Assembly: GCA_019416865.1 (NCBI GenBank)
Contig: DXWL01000007.1
Coordinates: 8,512 to 72,511, forward strand
DNA from: Fusobacterium sp.
GTDB taxonomy: Bacteria > Fusobacteriota > Fusobacteriia > Fusobacteriales > Fusobacteriaceae
Length of the DNA stretch: 64,000 nt
Direction of reading: 5' to 3'
Below the pieces are notes generated by a model that worked only from the letters and a program-made list of their open reading frames with translations, had not been told where the DNA came from and did not search any database. A program made the translations under genes and the position numbers. Position 1 is the stretch's first letter. Each line of letters opens with the position of its first letter. Shown one piece after another: positions 35,303 through 42,812 of the stretch.

Positions 35303-36148
35303 TTATTTCATTAATTCTTCTGCCAGTTTTGAAAATCCAAGTTGTTCAAAAAGCTCATGTTCCTCTGCAGAAGGAACTGCTTTTTTTCTTACTGCATCAA
35401 CTATTCTCTTATCAAATGGGATTTTTACAGAAACAGAAAAATTTCTTTCCTTTAAAAAATCCTCTATTTTTTGAGAGATTTCAACTGATAAATCATATTT
35501 ATTTATTACAAAATAAGGTGTTATTCTAAATCTTTCTATAAGAGAGAGAACTCTTTCTAAATCATGAAGTCCTGAAAGAGTTGGCTCTGTTACTATTACA
35601 GCTTTTCTTACCCCTGTAAGAGAGCTTATTACATTACAGGCAACCCCAGGAGCTCCGTCTAAAATAATAAAAGATTTTCCCTCTTCTTTGGCTGTTTGTT
35701 TAGCTCTTTTTCTCACTTCAGCCACAAGTTTTCCTGAATTTTCCTCTCCTGGAAAAAGACAGGCATGAACAATCTTTCCATATTTTGTATCTGATATAAA
35801 TATCTCTCCTGCTCTGTTAGGAACCATCTTTATCGCTCCAACAGGACATACATATTCACACACTCCACAACTTTCACATTTTGAAATATTGTCTACAGCA
35901 TCAAATTTACAAAGCTCATAACATCTGCCGCAATCTACACATAATTCTTTATCTCTCTGAGCCTTTTTCATTCCGAAGAAATCATCTTTTACAGTATTTT
36001 GAGGATTGAAAAGTATTTTAAGATTAGGAGCATCTACATCACAGTCCCCTATTACCACATCACTGAAATATGGAATAAGTGAAGATGTAACTGTAGTTTT
36101 TCCTGTTCCCCCTTTTCCTGAAATAACAACTATCTCTTTAATATCCAT
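35303..36148 (-). CDS. MinD/Mrp-type ATPase with ferredoxin insert (second copy)
   Basis: A 281-residue P-loop ATPase with a 2x[4Fe-4S] ferredoxin domain inserted after the first third. It has Walker A ISGKGGTGKTT (about 9-19), then CVDCGRCYELC and CESCGVCEYVCP, then the MinD core (IILDGAPGVACNVISSL; TEPTLSGLHDLERV). This architecture is that of the MinD-like partners in the orange-protein (ORP) operon of Desulfovibrio and of related NifX clusters. It overlaps the upstream paralogue by 11 nt, so the two subunits are translationally coupled and probably heterodimerise (inference). It is the last gene of the DUF134/NifX operon. Confidence 0.88.
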   Translation of the reverse strand: MDIKEIVVISGKGGTGKTTVTSSLIPYFSDVVIGDCDVDAPNLKILFNPQNTVKDDFFGMKKAQRDKELCVDCGRCYELCKFDAVDNISKCESCGVCEYVCPVGAIKMVPNRAGEIFISDTKYGKIVHACLFPGEENSGKLVAEVRKRAKQTAKEEGKSFIILDGAPGVACNVISSLTGVRKAVIVTEPTLSGLHDLERVLSLIERFRITPYFVINKYDLSVEISQKIEDFLKERNFSVSVKIPFDKRIVDAVRKKAVPSAEEHELFEQLGFSKLAEELMK

Positions 36149-36968
36149 ACTCTTTCACCTTCTCTAAAATATTTTCAAAAACAGCTCTGTATTCAGGACA
36201 GATATCTGAAATAATATTTCCTTTAGAATAATTTTCTGCAACAGTTCTGCTGAAAGGTATACTTCCCAATATTTTTATCTTGTTTTCATCACAAAAAGCT
36301 TTTATTTCATTTTCCTCTTCATCTGCTTTGTTTACAACAACTCCAAAAGGTATATTCATATCTTGAAGAAGTTTTACAACGAGCTTCATATCACTTAATC
36401 CAAAAGGAGAAGGCTCTGCTACAATTACTGCAAAATCTGCCTCCTCAATGGCAGCCACTGTTGTACAAGAAGTTCCAGGAGGGCAATCTATTAAAAAATC
36501 TTTTATTAAAGTATTTTTATACATCTCTTTTATAATTTTTACCCCTGACATCTCTCCTATATTAAGTTTTCCATAAATGGTATCTGTTCCAAAATATGTT
36601 TTACCCTTAAAAATCTTTCCTATCTCTCTCTGCTTCCATGAAACAGCACCTGTTTTACAAACTATTCCACATCCTCCACAATCATGGCAGGATTCTTCAA
36701 ATACAAGAACTGTATTCTTAGCAGGAATTATTGCATTAAATCTGCAAAAATCCCCACACTCTCCGCAAAAATTACATTTTGCAGAATCTATTTCAGGATA
36801 GTTAGTATATACAGATTCCTCTTTCATATCTCTGTTTTTTAAAAAAATATGAGCATTTGGTTCTTCTATATCAGTATCCAATATTGTCATTTTTGAAATA
36901 AAAGCAAGGTTTGTGCTGACAGTTGTTTTTCCTGTTCCCCCTTTTCCGCTGAGTATTCCTATCTTCAT
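36138..36968 (-). CDS. MinD/Mrp-type ATPase with ferredoxin insert (first copy)
   Basis: A 276-residue paralogue of the next gene, with the same layout: Walker A LSGKGGTGKTTVSTN, ferredoxin insert CNFCGECGDFC and CHDCGGCGIVC, then DCPPGTSCTTVAAIEEADFAVIVAEPSPFGLSDM. The last of these, with Pro-Pro-Gly, is nearer the Mrp/NBP35 metal-carrier type. It follows the NifX-like gene by 16 nt and overlaps the second ATPase by 11 nt. In the well-studied ORP cluster such paired ATPases act with a metal-cluster protein; no ORP itself is seen here. Fe-S or metal-cluster handling is inferred. Confidence 0.88.
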   Translation of the reverse strand: MKIGILSGKGGTGKTTVSTNLAFISKMTILDTDIEEPNAHIFLKNRDMKEESVYTNYPEIDSAKCNFCGECGDFCRFNAIIPAKNTVLVFEESCHDCGGCGIVCKTGAVSWKQREIGKIFKGKTYFGTDTIYGKLNIGEMSGVKIIKEMYKNTLIKDFLIDCPPGTSCTTVAAIEEADFAVIVAEPSPFGLSDMKLVVKLLQDMNIPFGVVVNKADEEENEIKAFCDENKIKILGSIPFSRTVAENYSKGNIISDICPEYRAVFENILEKVKEYGY

Positions 36969-36984
36969 ATTTCACCTTTTCCTT

Positions 36985-37353
36985 TTATGCCATTCTTAAA
37001 CCTTGAGGTTTTGGCGATAAATCATATTTTTCCAATTTTTTCTCTTTATAGTTTTTAATAACTTCATCAACTGTTTTTAAATCTCCAAGTTTATACACAG
37101 GAATTTTAAATTCTTCAATAAGAACAGCTGCCTTAGGTCCTATCTCTCCTGCTATTATCTCTTCCACTCCTAAATTTACAAGATTTTTCACTGCCTTAAG
37201 TCCAGCTCCCACAGATTCATCTTTAGCTTCATTTTCAATTATTTCATATTTATCTGTTTCTGTATCTATTAAAATAAAATAAGGTGCTCTCCCAAATCTT
37301 CTGTCTGCCTGAGAGCTGTAACTATTTTCTTCTAGTCCTAATGCTATCTTCAT
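36985..37353 (-). CDS. NifX/NifB C-terminal-type protein
   Basis: A 122-residue protein of the dinitrogenase iron-molybdenum cofactor biosynthesis domain family (NifX/NafY/MTH1175 fold). Typical features are RFGRAPYFILIDTETDKYEIIEN, then GLKAVKNLVNLGVEEIIAGEIGPKA. Such small proteins hold Mo-Fe-S or Mo-Cu-S clusters in the ORP-like systems (family knowledge). The ATG at 37353 is preceded by a perfect AGGAGG; an ATG seven codons earlier contains this ribosome-binding site and is rejected. There are no nif structural genes in the window, so nitrogen fixation is not implied. Confidence 0.88.
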   Translation of the reverse strand: MKIALGLEENSYSSQADRRFGRAPYFILIDTETDKYEIIENEAKDESVGAGLKAVKNLVNLGVEEIIAGEIGPKAAVLIEEFKIPVYKLGDLKTVDEVIKNYKEKKLEKYDLSPKPQGLRMA

Positions 37354-37462
37354 ATATCCTCCTAAAAAATTCATGTATAGAAAATGAAGCTGAACAGAAA
37401 AAGATACATAGGTATTTTTACAGTCAGCCTCATTAAATTATTTTAAATTATTTTACTAAAAA

Positions 37463-38146
37463 TTAGTGTCCGCAGTTGTGTTCTCCATCTTCGTGGTCGT
37501 GGTGGTGATGAGCACAAGCAGATCCCTTAGAATATAGACTTCCTTCAAGGTATACAGCTAAAACATCTTCGATATTTCCACTTGCTCCTAAAATAACTTG
37601 TCCTCCATTTCCTTTTATAAGGTCAATAGCTCTTTGTCCCATTCCTCCTGTTATAACAACATTGATATTATTTTCTGCAATAAATCTTGGGAATACTCCT
37701 GGAGCATGTTCAGGTGCTGTTAAAAATTCTTTTTTAACAATTTTTCCCTCTTCTATTGTATATACTGCAAATTTTTCACAGTGTCCAAAATGTTCCTCAA
37801 CTGTTACACCGTCATTTGTAGGGAATCCTACTCTTAATAATCCTTCTGCCATTAAAATCATCTCCTGTCCTGCATTTTTTAATTTTATTGCTTTTAAATG
37901 TAATAATCCGTCCAATATTTTTTTTCTTCCTGAATTTAGAAGCCTCTGTACAGTTCCTCTTGAAATTTTCATTATCTCTGCTGTTTCTATCTGGCTTTTT
38001 CCCTCATAGTCGCAAAGTCTTACTGCTTCAAGCTCATCAACTTCAATCTCAGTTATTTCAACTTGGGACAAAGCTATACCAACAGGCTTAAAAATTCTTG
38101 CATTTTCTAATATTCTGCAGCATCTCTCTTTTTTAAATCTCGGCAT
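37463..38146 (-). CDS. DUF134 DNA-binding protein fused to NifX-like domain, His-rich tail
   Basis: A 227-residue fusion. Residues 1-95 are a DUF134 (UPF0251) helix-turn-helix domain (PRFKKERCCRILENARIFKPVG; SQIETAEIMKISRGTVQRLLNSGRKKI). Residues about 100-205 form a NifX-type domain (LRVGFPTNDGVTVEEHFGHCEKFAVYTIEEG; VVITGGMGQRAIDLIKGNG). The protein ends in a His/Cys-rich metal-binding tail (CAHHHHDHEDGEHNCGH). AAGGAGG stands 5 nt before the ATG at 38146; upstream ATGs lie on the promoter. A metal- or cluster-responsive autoregulator of this operon is a good inference, since a palindrome overlies its promoter. Confidence 0.9.
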   Translation of the reverse strand: MPRFKKERCCRILENARIFKPVGIALSQVEITEIEVDELEAVRLCDYEGKSQIETAEIMKISRGTVQRLLNSGRKKILDGLLHLKAIKLKNAGQEMILMAEGLLRVGFPTNDGVTVEEHFGHCEKFAVYTIEEGKIVKKEFLTAPEHAPGVFPRFIAENNINVVITGGMGQRAIDLIKGNGGQVILGASGNIEDVLAVYLEGSLYSKGSACAHHHHDHEDGEHNCGH

Positions 38147-38169
38147 AGAGTCCTCCTTGAAAATTATTC

Positions 38170-38217
38170 TGTGCATATGCACATTTAAAGTATACTCCTA
38201 TTTATCAATTTTGTCAA
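38170..38217 (-). promoter_or_regulatory. Promoter and palindromic operator of the DUF134/NifX/MinD operon
   Basis: Read leftward: consensus TTGACA (38212-38217), a 17-bp spacer and TATACT (38189-38194), then the perfect 14-bp palindrome TGTGCATATGCACA (38170-38183) at the transcription start. The promoter is strong; binding by DUF134 is inference. Confidence 0.85.
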
Positions 38218-38226
38218 ACAAAAAAA

Positions 38227-38423
38227 GGGGATGTTGCAAATTTGTAAAGAATAAAATTCTCTAAGAAAAAATAGTTTCTATTTATATTGCTCACAGAAAG
38301 AAAATTCGAAACTCACTTCGTTCAAACATCGAATTTTCAGTATTCTGTTTCGCTGCATAAATTACGAAACAATTTTTAATATCGAGAATTTTATTTTTAC
38401 AATTTTAGAAATGCAACAGCCCC
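38227..38423. repeat. 197-bp MITE-like repeat, copy 1
   Basis: Near-identical (about 4 mismatches, no indel) to the copy at 60762-60958, in the same orientation. Terminal inverted arms run 38227-38261 and 38384-38423, beginning GGGGATGTTGCA and ending TGCAACAGCCCC. An inner perfect 9-bp arm pair AAAATTCGA / TCGAATTTT lies at 38301-38309 and 38329-38337, flanked by CAGAA / TTCTG. No target duplication is evident. It begins 5 nt past the pepP-type gene stop; seven A at the left end would serve as the U run of a large leftward hairpin terminator. Confidence 0.85.
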
Positions 38424-38428
38424 TTTAA

Positions 38429-39826
38429 TTATTTTGCAAAAGCTTCAGCTCTTACATTTTCAATCTCATCAGGATATTTAGGCATAGGTTCTCCAAGTCT
38501 GATATTTCCATCTTTTGTTACAAGATAATCTCCTTCGTATCTCATTCCCCCAAATCCAATATATTTTTCAAGCTCATCATAATTTATATATTCAGGGAAC
38601 TTATTTTCAGATTTCCATTTTACAATAAGCTCTGGGATAAAATATATTCCCGGCTCAACAGTAAATACAAATCCCTCTTCAAGAGTTCTTCCCAGTCTTA
38701 AAGAGCTAAGTCCAAACTGTTTGCTCTTCTCTTTTCCTCCATAACCTACAATCTCTTCTCCTATATTTTCCATATCGTGAACATCAAGTCCCAACATATG
38801 TCCAAGCCCGTGAGGCATAAACAAAGCATGAACCCCTTTTTCAACTACTTCTTTGGCATCTCCCTTTAATATACCTCTTTCTATCATTCCCTGTGCAAGA
38901 ACTCTGCATACTTCAAGGTGAACATTCATATATGTTATTCCCGGTTTTATAAGCTCCTCTGCCTTATCAAACATTGAGATAAGCAGATTATAAATATCTC
39001 TTTGTCTTTCTGTAAATTTTCCTGAAACAGGGTGAGTTGTTGTCATATCCCCACAATATCCGCTCTCTATTCTTGCTCCTGCATCAATAAGAAGAAGATC
39101 TCCCTCTTTTATTCTATTTCCATGATAATGGTTGTGAAGAGTTTGCCCATTGATTGTGCAGATAGTTTGGAAGGAAAAACTGCTGTTTAGTTTTCTCGCC
39201 TCTTTTTCCAAAATTGCTGCAACTTCATATTCCATCATTCCCGGTTTTATCTGTTTCATAGCAGCAAGATGCATCTCTCTTGTAACATTTACTGCCTTTT
39301 GAAGCTCTTCTATCTCTTCACTGCTTTTTATATTTCTTTGATCTGCCACAGCAAAAGAAAGTTTTTCAGAAACATATCTGTTAATATCTCTCACTGGAAT
39401 ATTCAGCCACTCTGAAATCTGTATCATAAGGCTGTGTCTGTATTGAGGTATAAAATGTATATCTCTCTTTTCCTCTTTAGCTTTTTTTAAAAATTCAGAA
39501 AGAGTGTCTAAATCTTTAAGATTTAAAACTCCAACTGTTTCACATTGTTCTTTTAGTGTAACCTGAGGCCCCATCCATACTATGTCGTCCATAGTCAGCT
39601 CTTTTCCAAAAATATAATCTATATCATTATCTATATCTATAATCCCAAAAAGATTTTCTCTTTTAAGTCCAAAATAATAAAGGAAAGTGGAATCTTGTAC
39701 AAAAGGATATGCATTATCTGTGCAGTCCATTGGAGATAAATCATTACCACAAATAAGTATCACACCTTTTCCCACTGTTTTTTTCAATATCTCTCTTCTT
39801 TTAATGTAAATTTCTTTTGAAAACAT
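38429..39826 (-). CDS. Aminopeptidase P family (Xaa-Pro) peptidase
   Basis: A 465-residue metallopeptidase that removes an N-terminal residue preceding proline. An N-terminal AMP_N domain (about 1-135, MFSKEIYIKRREILKKTVGKGVI) precedes the pita-bread domain with all five metal ligands: LLIDAGARIESGYCGDMTTTHPVSG, MPHGLGHMLGLDVHD, VEPGIYF and MRYEGDYLVT. A GGGGGGAG precedes the ATG. It is a stand-alone leftward gene. Its 3' end abuts repeat copy 1, which may terminate it. PepP-type is likely; the exact specificity is unknown. Confidence 0.93.
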   Translation of the reverse strand: MFSKEIYIKRREILKKTVGKGVILICGNDLSPMDCTDNAYPFVQDSTFLYYFGLKRENLFGIIDIDNDIDYIFGKELTMDDIVWMGPQVTLKEQCETVGVLNLKDLDTLSEFLKKAKEEKRDIHFIPQYRHSLMIQISEWLNIPVRDINRYVSEKLSFAVADQRNIKSSEEIEELQKAVNVTREMHLAAMKQIKPGMMEYEVAAILEKEARKLNSSFSFQTICTINGQTLHNHYHGNRIKEGDLLLIDAGARIESGYCGDMTTTHPVSGKFTERQRDIYNLLISMFDKAEELIKPGITYMNVHLEVCRVLAQGMIERGILKGDAKEVVEKGVHALFMPHGLGHMLGLDVHDMENIGEEIVGYGGKEKSKQFGLSSLRLGRTLEEGFVFTVEPGIYFIPELIVKWKSENKFPEYINYDELEKYIGFGGMRYEGDYLVTKDGNIRLGEPMPKYPDEIENVRAEAFAK

Positions 39827-39985
39827 CTTGCTCCCCCCTTTTATTAATAATTATTTTATTATTTAAGGGTATTACAAATCATGCTGAAAGTCAAATATTT
39901 TCTAAAAGATTTCCTTAAAATTTGCCTATTTTTAAAAAATTATATATAATTGTAAGTAGAATATATACAGCTTTGGAGGGATCAT

Positions 39986-41092
39986 ATGAGAATTGGTATT
40001 CCAAAAGAGATAAGGAATAATGAAAACAGAGTGGGAATGACAGCAGCAGGAGTAGGACAGCTTGTTCTTGACGGAAACGAGGTGTATGTTCAAAAAGGAG
40101 CAGGACTGGGAGCAGGAGTTCTTGATGAGGACTATATCTCCAGCGGAGCTGTGATGGTTGATACTGCTGAAGAGGTTTTTGAAAAAGCCGAACTTATAAT
40201 AAAAGTAGAAAAATTTTTGAAAGAGGAGATAAAGTACATAAGACCTCATCATATTTTGTATTCATATCTTCATTTGGCAGCAGACAGAGAAACTACAGAG
40301 GAACTTATTGAATCGGGAGCTACTTGTATTGCTTACGAAACAATCGTTCTTGATGACGGATCTATACCTCTTTTAACGCCTATGTCTGAAGTGGCAGGAA
40401 GAATGGCTGTTCAGATAGGAGGTTTCTACCTTCAAAAAAATACTGGAGGAAAAGGTATTGTTTTGGGAGGAGTTCCTGGAGTGGAAAGAGGAAAGGTTGT
40501 TGTTTTAGGAGCAGGAGTGGCTGGACAAAGTGCTATAAAAGCTGCTGTGGGATTAGGAGCAGAGGTTATTGCCATTGATATTGATGTAAATAAATTAAGA
40601 TATCTTGACGATAACTACAGAAGTCAGGTTACAACTTTATACTCTACACCTAGAAATATAGAAAAGGCTGTAGAGATGGCAGACCTTTTAATAGGAACTG
40701 TTCTTATTCCAGGAGGAAAAACTCCTTGTCTGGTAACAAAAAAATATATAAAAAATATGCAGAAGGGAAGCGTTATTGTAGATGTGGCTATTGACCAAGG
40801 AGGATGTTTTGAAACTTCAAAGGTTACTTCCCATGAAAAACCTACATATATAGTAAATGGAGTAATCCACTACTGTGTTGGAAATATGCCGGGAGCATAC
40901 CCTATAACAGCTACAATTGCTCTTGAAAACGCCACACTTAAATATGCAAGAGCCATTGCAAATATGGGGCTGAGAAATGCCTGTGGAACATATCCTGAGC
41001 TTATCAGAGGAATAAATATTATGAATCAAAGAGTTACCTGCAGAAAAGTTGCCGACAGTCTTGGACTTGATTATGTAGGAGTAGGATTCTAA
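39986..41092 (+). CDS. ald: Alanine dehydrogenase
   Basis: Catalyses NAD+-dependent oxidative deamination of L-alanine to pyruvate and ammonia, or the reverse. It is 368 residues, the standard length: N-terminal MRIGIPKEIRNNENRVGMTAAGV, substrate region SYLHLAADRE, Rossmann loop VVLGAGVAGQSAIKAAVGLGA and C-terminal NMPGAYPITATIALENATL are all diagnostic. GGAGGGATC precedes the ATG. It converges on a YheO-like regulator and shares a terminator with it. It may let this fermenter feed on alanine (inference). Confidence 0.97.
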   Translation: MRIGIPKEIRNNENRVGMTAAGVGQLVLDGNEVYVQKGAGLGAGVLDEDYISSGAVMVDTAEEVFEKAELIIKVEKFLKEEIKYIRPHHILYSYLHLAADRETTEELIESGATCIAYETIVLDDGSIPLLTPMSEVAGRMAVQIGGFYLQKNTGGKGIVLGGVPGVERGKVVVLGAGVAGQSAIKAAVGLGAEVIAIDIDVNKLRYLDDNYRSQVTTLYSTPRNIEKAVEMADLLIGTVLIPGGKTPCLVTKKYIKNMQKGSVIVDVAIDQGGCFETSKVTSHEKPTYIVNGVIHYCVGNMPGAYPITATIALENATLKYARAIANMGLRNACGTYPELIRGINIMNQRVTCRKVADSLGLDYVGVGF

Positions 41093-41100
41093 AAATAATA

Positions 41101-41132
41101 AAATCTCGATGTTTTTAATATCGAGATTTTTT
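41101..41132. terminator. Terminator between ald and the YheO-like gene
   Basis: AAATCTCGAT, a 9-nt loop, ATCGAGATTT and six T: a 10-bp stem, usable in both directions. Confidence 0.88.
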
Positions 41133-41141
41133 ATTATTTAT

Positions 41142-41783
41142 CTAGTCTTTATTCTCTTTCTTTTCCTCTTCTTCAAATGCTTTCAGATAGTTATAAATAG
41201 TGTATCTTGAAACGTGCATTTTTTTCGCTACAGTTTGAATTCCTTTTTTCAAAGAGAATCCTCCATTATCTCTTAAATATTTTACAAGAATCATTCTGTC
41301 CTCTTTATTCATAAGAGCTACAGGTTTTCCTACAAGTCTTACTCCATCTACAAAGATATTGTCTACCATTTTTTCTGAAGGGTTTGCTCCTATCACTTTT
41401 TCCATTTCAACCCCTGTCCTTACAAGGTTGCTAAGTACACTCTCTGCAAGGGATAATTTTGTAAAATCGTAGTTTATCCCAAAAGCATAGTGATAGTTCT
41501 TATCTTTAAAATGGACTGTTGTAGATTTGATAAGTCTTCCCTCTGCTGTTCTGCATAGGCAGTTGTAGAAATCTCTTCCTTCCATTGCCTCTTCCATTTT
41601 ATATATCCCCAAAAGATTTAATTTGTCCCCTTTTTTTCTTCCTGTAACATGACCGTTAAATACTGCTGTTACAATCCCTTTCTTTTTTAAATCATGAATA
41701 ATAACTTCACAGTCAGGACCAAACATAGCAGATATTCCCTCTCCCAGACTTGTTAAAAAGTTAAGTATTTCTTTCCCGCTCAT
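41142..41783 (-). CDS. YheO/DauR-like PAS plus HTH transcriptional regulator
   Basis: A 213-residue regulator with an N-terminal YheO-type PAS domain (EGISAMFGPDCEVIIHDLKKKG; AEGRLIKSTTVHFKDKNYHYAFGINYDFTKL) and a C-terminal HTH (SLKKGIQTVAKKMHVSRYTIYNYLKAFEE). Relatives such as DauR respond to D-amino-acid metabolism, but the ligand here is unknown. AGGAGG lies 7 nt before the ATG at 41783; an ATG 14 codons upstream is rejected. Position next to ald hints at amino-acid control (inference). Confidence 0.88.
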   Translation of the reverse strand: MSGKEILNFLTSLGEGISAMFGPDCEVIIHDLKKKGIVTAVFNGHVTGRKKGDKLNLLGIYKMEEAMEGRDFYNCLCRTAEGRLIKSTTVHFKDKNYHYAFGINYDFTKLSLAESVLSNLVRTGVEMEKVIGANPSEKMVDNIFVDGVRLVGKPVALMNKEDRMILVKYLRDNGGFSLKKGIQTVAKKMHVSRYTIYNYLKAFEEEEKKENKD

Positions 41784-41972
41784 ATATATTCCTCCTACAA
41801 TTATCTCTATCTTTCTATGATACAATTTCTTATAATTTTTGTCCAGTTTTAATGAAAAAAATTGTAGAATTTTTATTTTTTTTAGAATTGTTTATTTTAA
41901 TATCTCTTTATTCTTTAAATAATTTGTGATAAGATATATTTATCTAAATACAATCTCAAGGAGGTTTTAGTT

Positions 41973-42182
41973 ATGAAAAAAATATTAACAATAGAAGGAA
42001 TGATGTGTAATCACTGCAGTATGCACGTAGAAAAAGCTCTTAAAGGTATTGAAGGGGTTACAGATGCAGCAGTTAACCTTCAAAATAAAACAGCTGAAGT
42101 GTCTATGAGCAAAGATATAGCTGATGAAGTTTTTAAAAATATCATCTCTGAAGAGGGATATGAAGTAACTGATATAAAATAG
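41973..42182 (+). CDS. Heavy-metal-associated (CopZ-like) protein
   Basis: A 69-residue ferredoxin-like HMA domain, MKKILTIEGMMCNHCSMHVEKALKGIEGV, with the metal-binding M-x-C-x-x-C motif. It probably binds Cu(I) in the cytoplasm and delivers it to an ATPase or regulator. AGGAGG lies upstream of the ATG. No copper ATPase is in the window. Confidence 0.9.
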   Translation: MKKILTIEGMMCNHCSMHVEKALKGIEGVTDAAVNLQNKTAEVSMSKDIADEVFKNIISEEGYEVTDIK

Positions 42183-42201
42183 TTTTGAATTTTTTAAATT
42201 A

Positions 42202-42227
42202 GGGGAGATCAGATAATCTCCCCTTTA
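42202..42227. terminator. Terminator between the CopZ-like and NUDIX genes
   Basis: GGGGAGAT, a 6-nt loop and ATCTCCCC, followed by a weak T run. It can serve both convergent genes. Confidence 0.8.
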
Positions 42228-42794
42228 TTAATAATACTTTTTTACTTTTTCTGTGAGCTTAGAATAGATATTATCAATAAACCATTTCTCTGTTGATTTT
42301 ACTGAAATATCCTCTGTATTTATCCAATCTAAACCACTATTTTCATCAGGTTTTACAGATAGTTTTAAATTTGTATCTGCTTCCAACAGATATGTAAGAT
42401 TCAAATGAAGATGGGAGGAAACATATTTTCCTTTTTTTATATGTCCGCTTACTGTGAGAATTTCTAAAGAAAAAATATCTTCTGATAAAAATTTAATATC
42501 TTTTATTCCACTTTCCTCTTCAATCTCTTTTATTATAACTCTTTTTAAATCTGCCTCTCCGTCAGCATGACCTCCAAGCCATGCCCAAGAGTTGTATATA
42601 TTATGATAGCACATCAACACTTTTTCTCTGTCAGGACTTACTATCCAAGCTGATACAGTAAGATGACATTTTTTATTATCCCTTGTTAAAATATCTTTTT
42701 CACTCTCAAAAATCTCAAGAAGAAGCTCTCTGTCTTTTTCCTCCTGCTCATTGAAAGGAATATATTTTTCAATCTCTCTTTTTAAATTTTCCAT
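42228..42794 (-). CDS. NUDIX hydrolase
   Basis: A 188-residue pyrophosphohydrolase fold with a Nudix box GGHADGEADLKRVIIKEIEEESGI (about residues 75-98). The N-terminal helix (MENLKREIEKYIPFNEQEEKDRELLLEI) and the HLTVSAWIVSPDREKVLMCYH strand are typical of larger cytosolic family members. GAGGT stands upstream of the ATG, 18 nt after the hsdS stop, so it is probably the distal gene of the restriction operon. The substrate (nucleotide or nucleotide sugar) is unknown. Confidence 0.88.
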   Translation of the reverse strand: MENLKREIEKYIPFNEQEEKDRELLLEIFESEKDILTRDNKKCHLTVSAWIVSPDREKVLMCYHNIYNSWAWLGGHADGEADLKRVIIKEIEEESGIKDIKFLSEDIFSLEILTVSGHIKKGKYVSSHLHLNLTYLLEADTNLKLSVKPDENSGLDWINTEDISVKSTEKWFIDNIYSKLTEKVKKYY

Positions 42795-42812
42795 ATTTTT
42801 TACCTCAAAACT

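Noticed and set aside
36985..38146. Nitrogen-fixation locus
   Set aside because: NifX-type domains are present, but no nifH, nifD, nifK, nifE, nifN or nifB-type radical enzyme is in the window.
38220..38431. Target-site duplication around repeat copy 1
   Set aside because: The bases on either side (A-rich left, TTT right) are complementary, not direct repeats; the same holds for copy 2. No insertion duplication can be shown.
41101..41132. The ald terminator shares about 15 nt (TTTTTAATATCGAGA) with the end of the 197-bp repeat
   Set aside because: The match is short and A/T-rich, the stem is an ordinary terminator, and neither the terminal arms nor the inner hairpins of the repeat are present. 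Not called a third copy.
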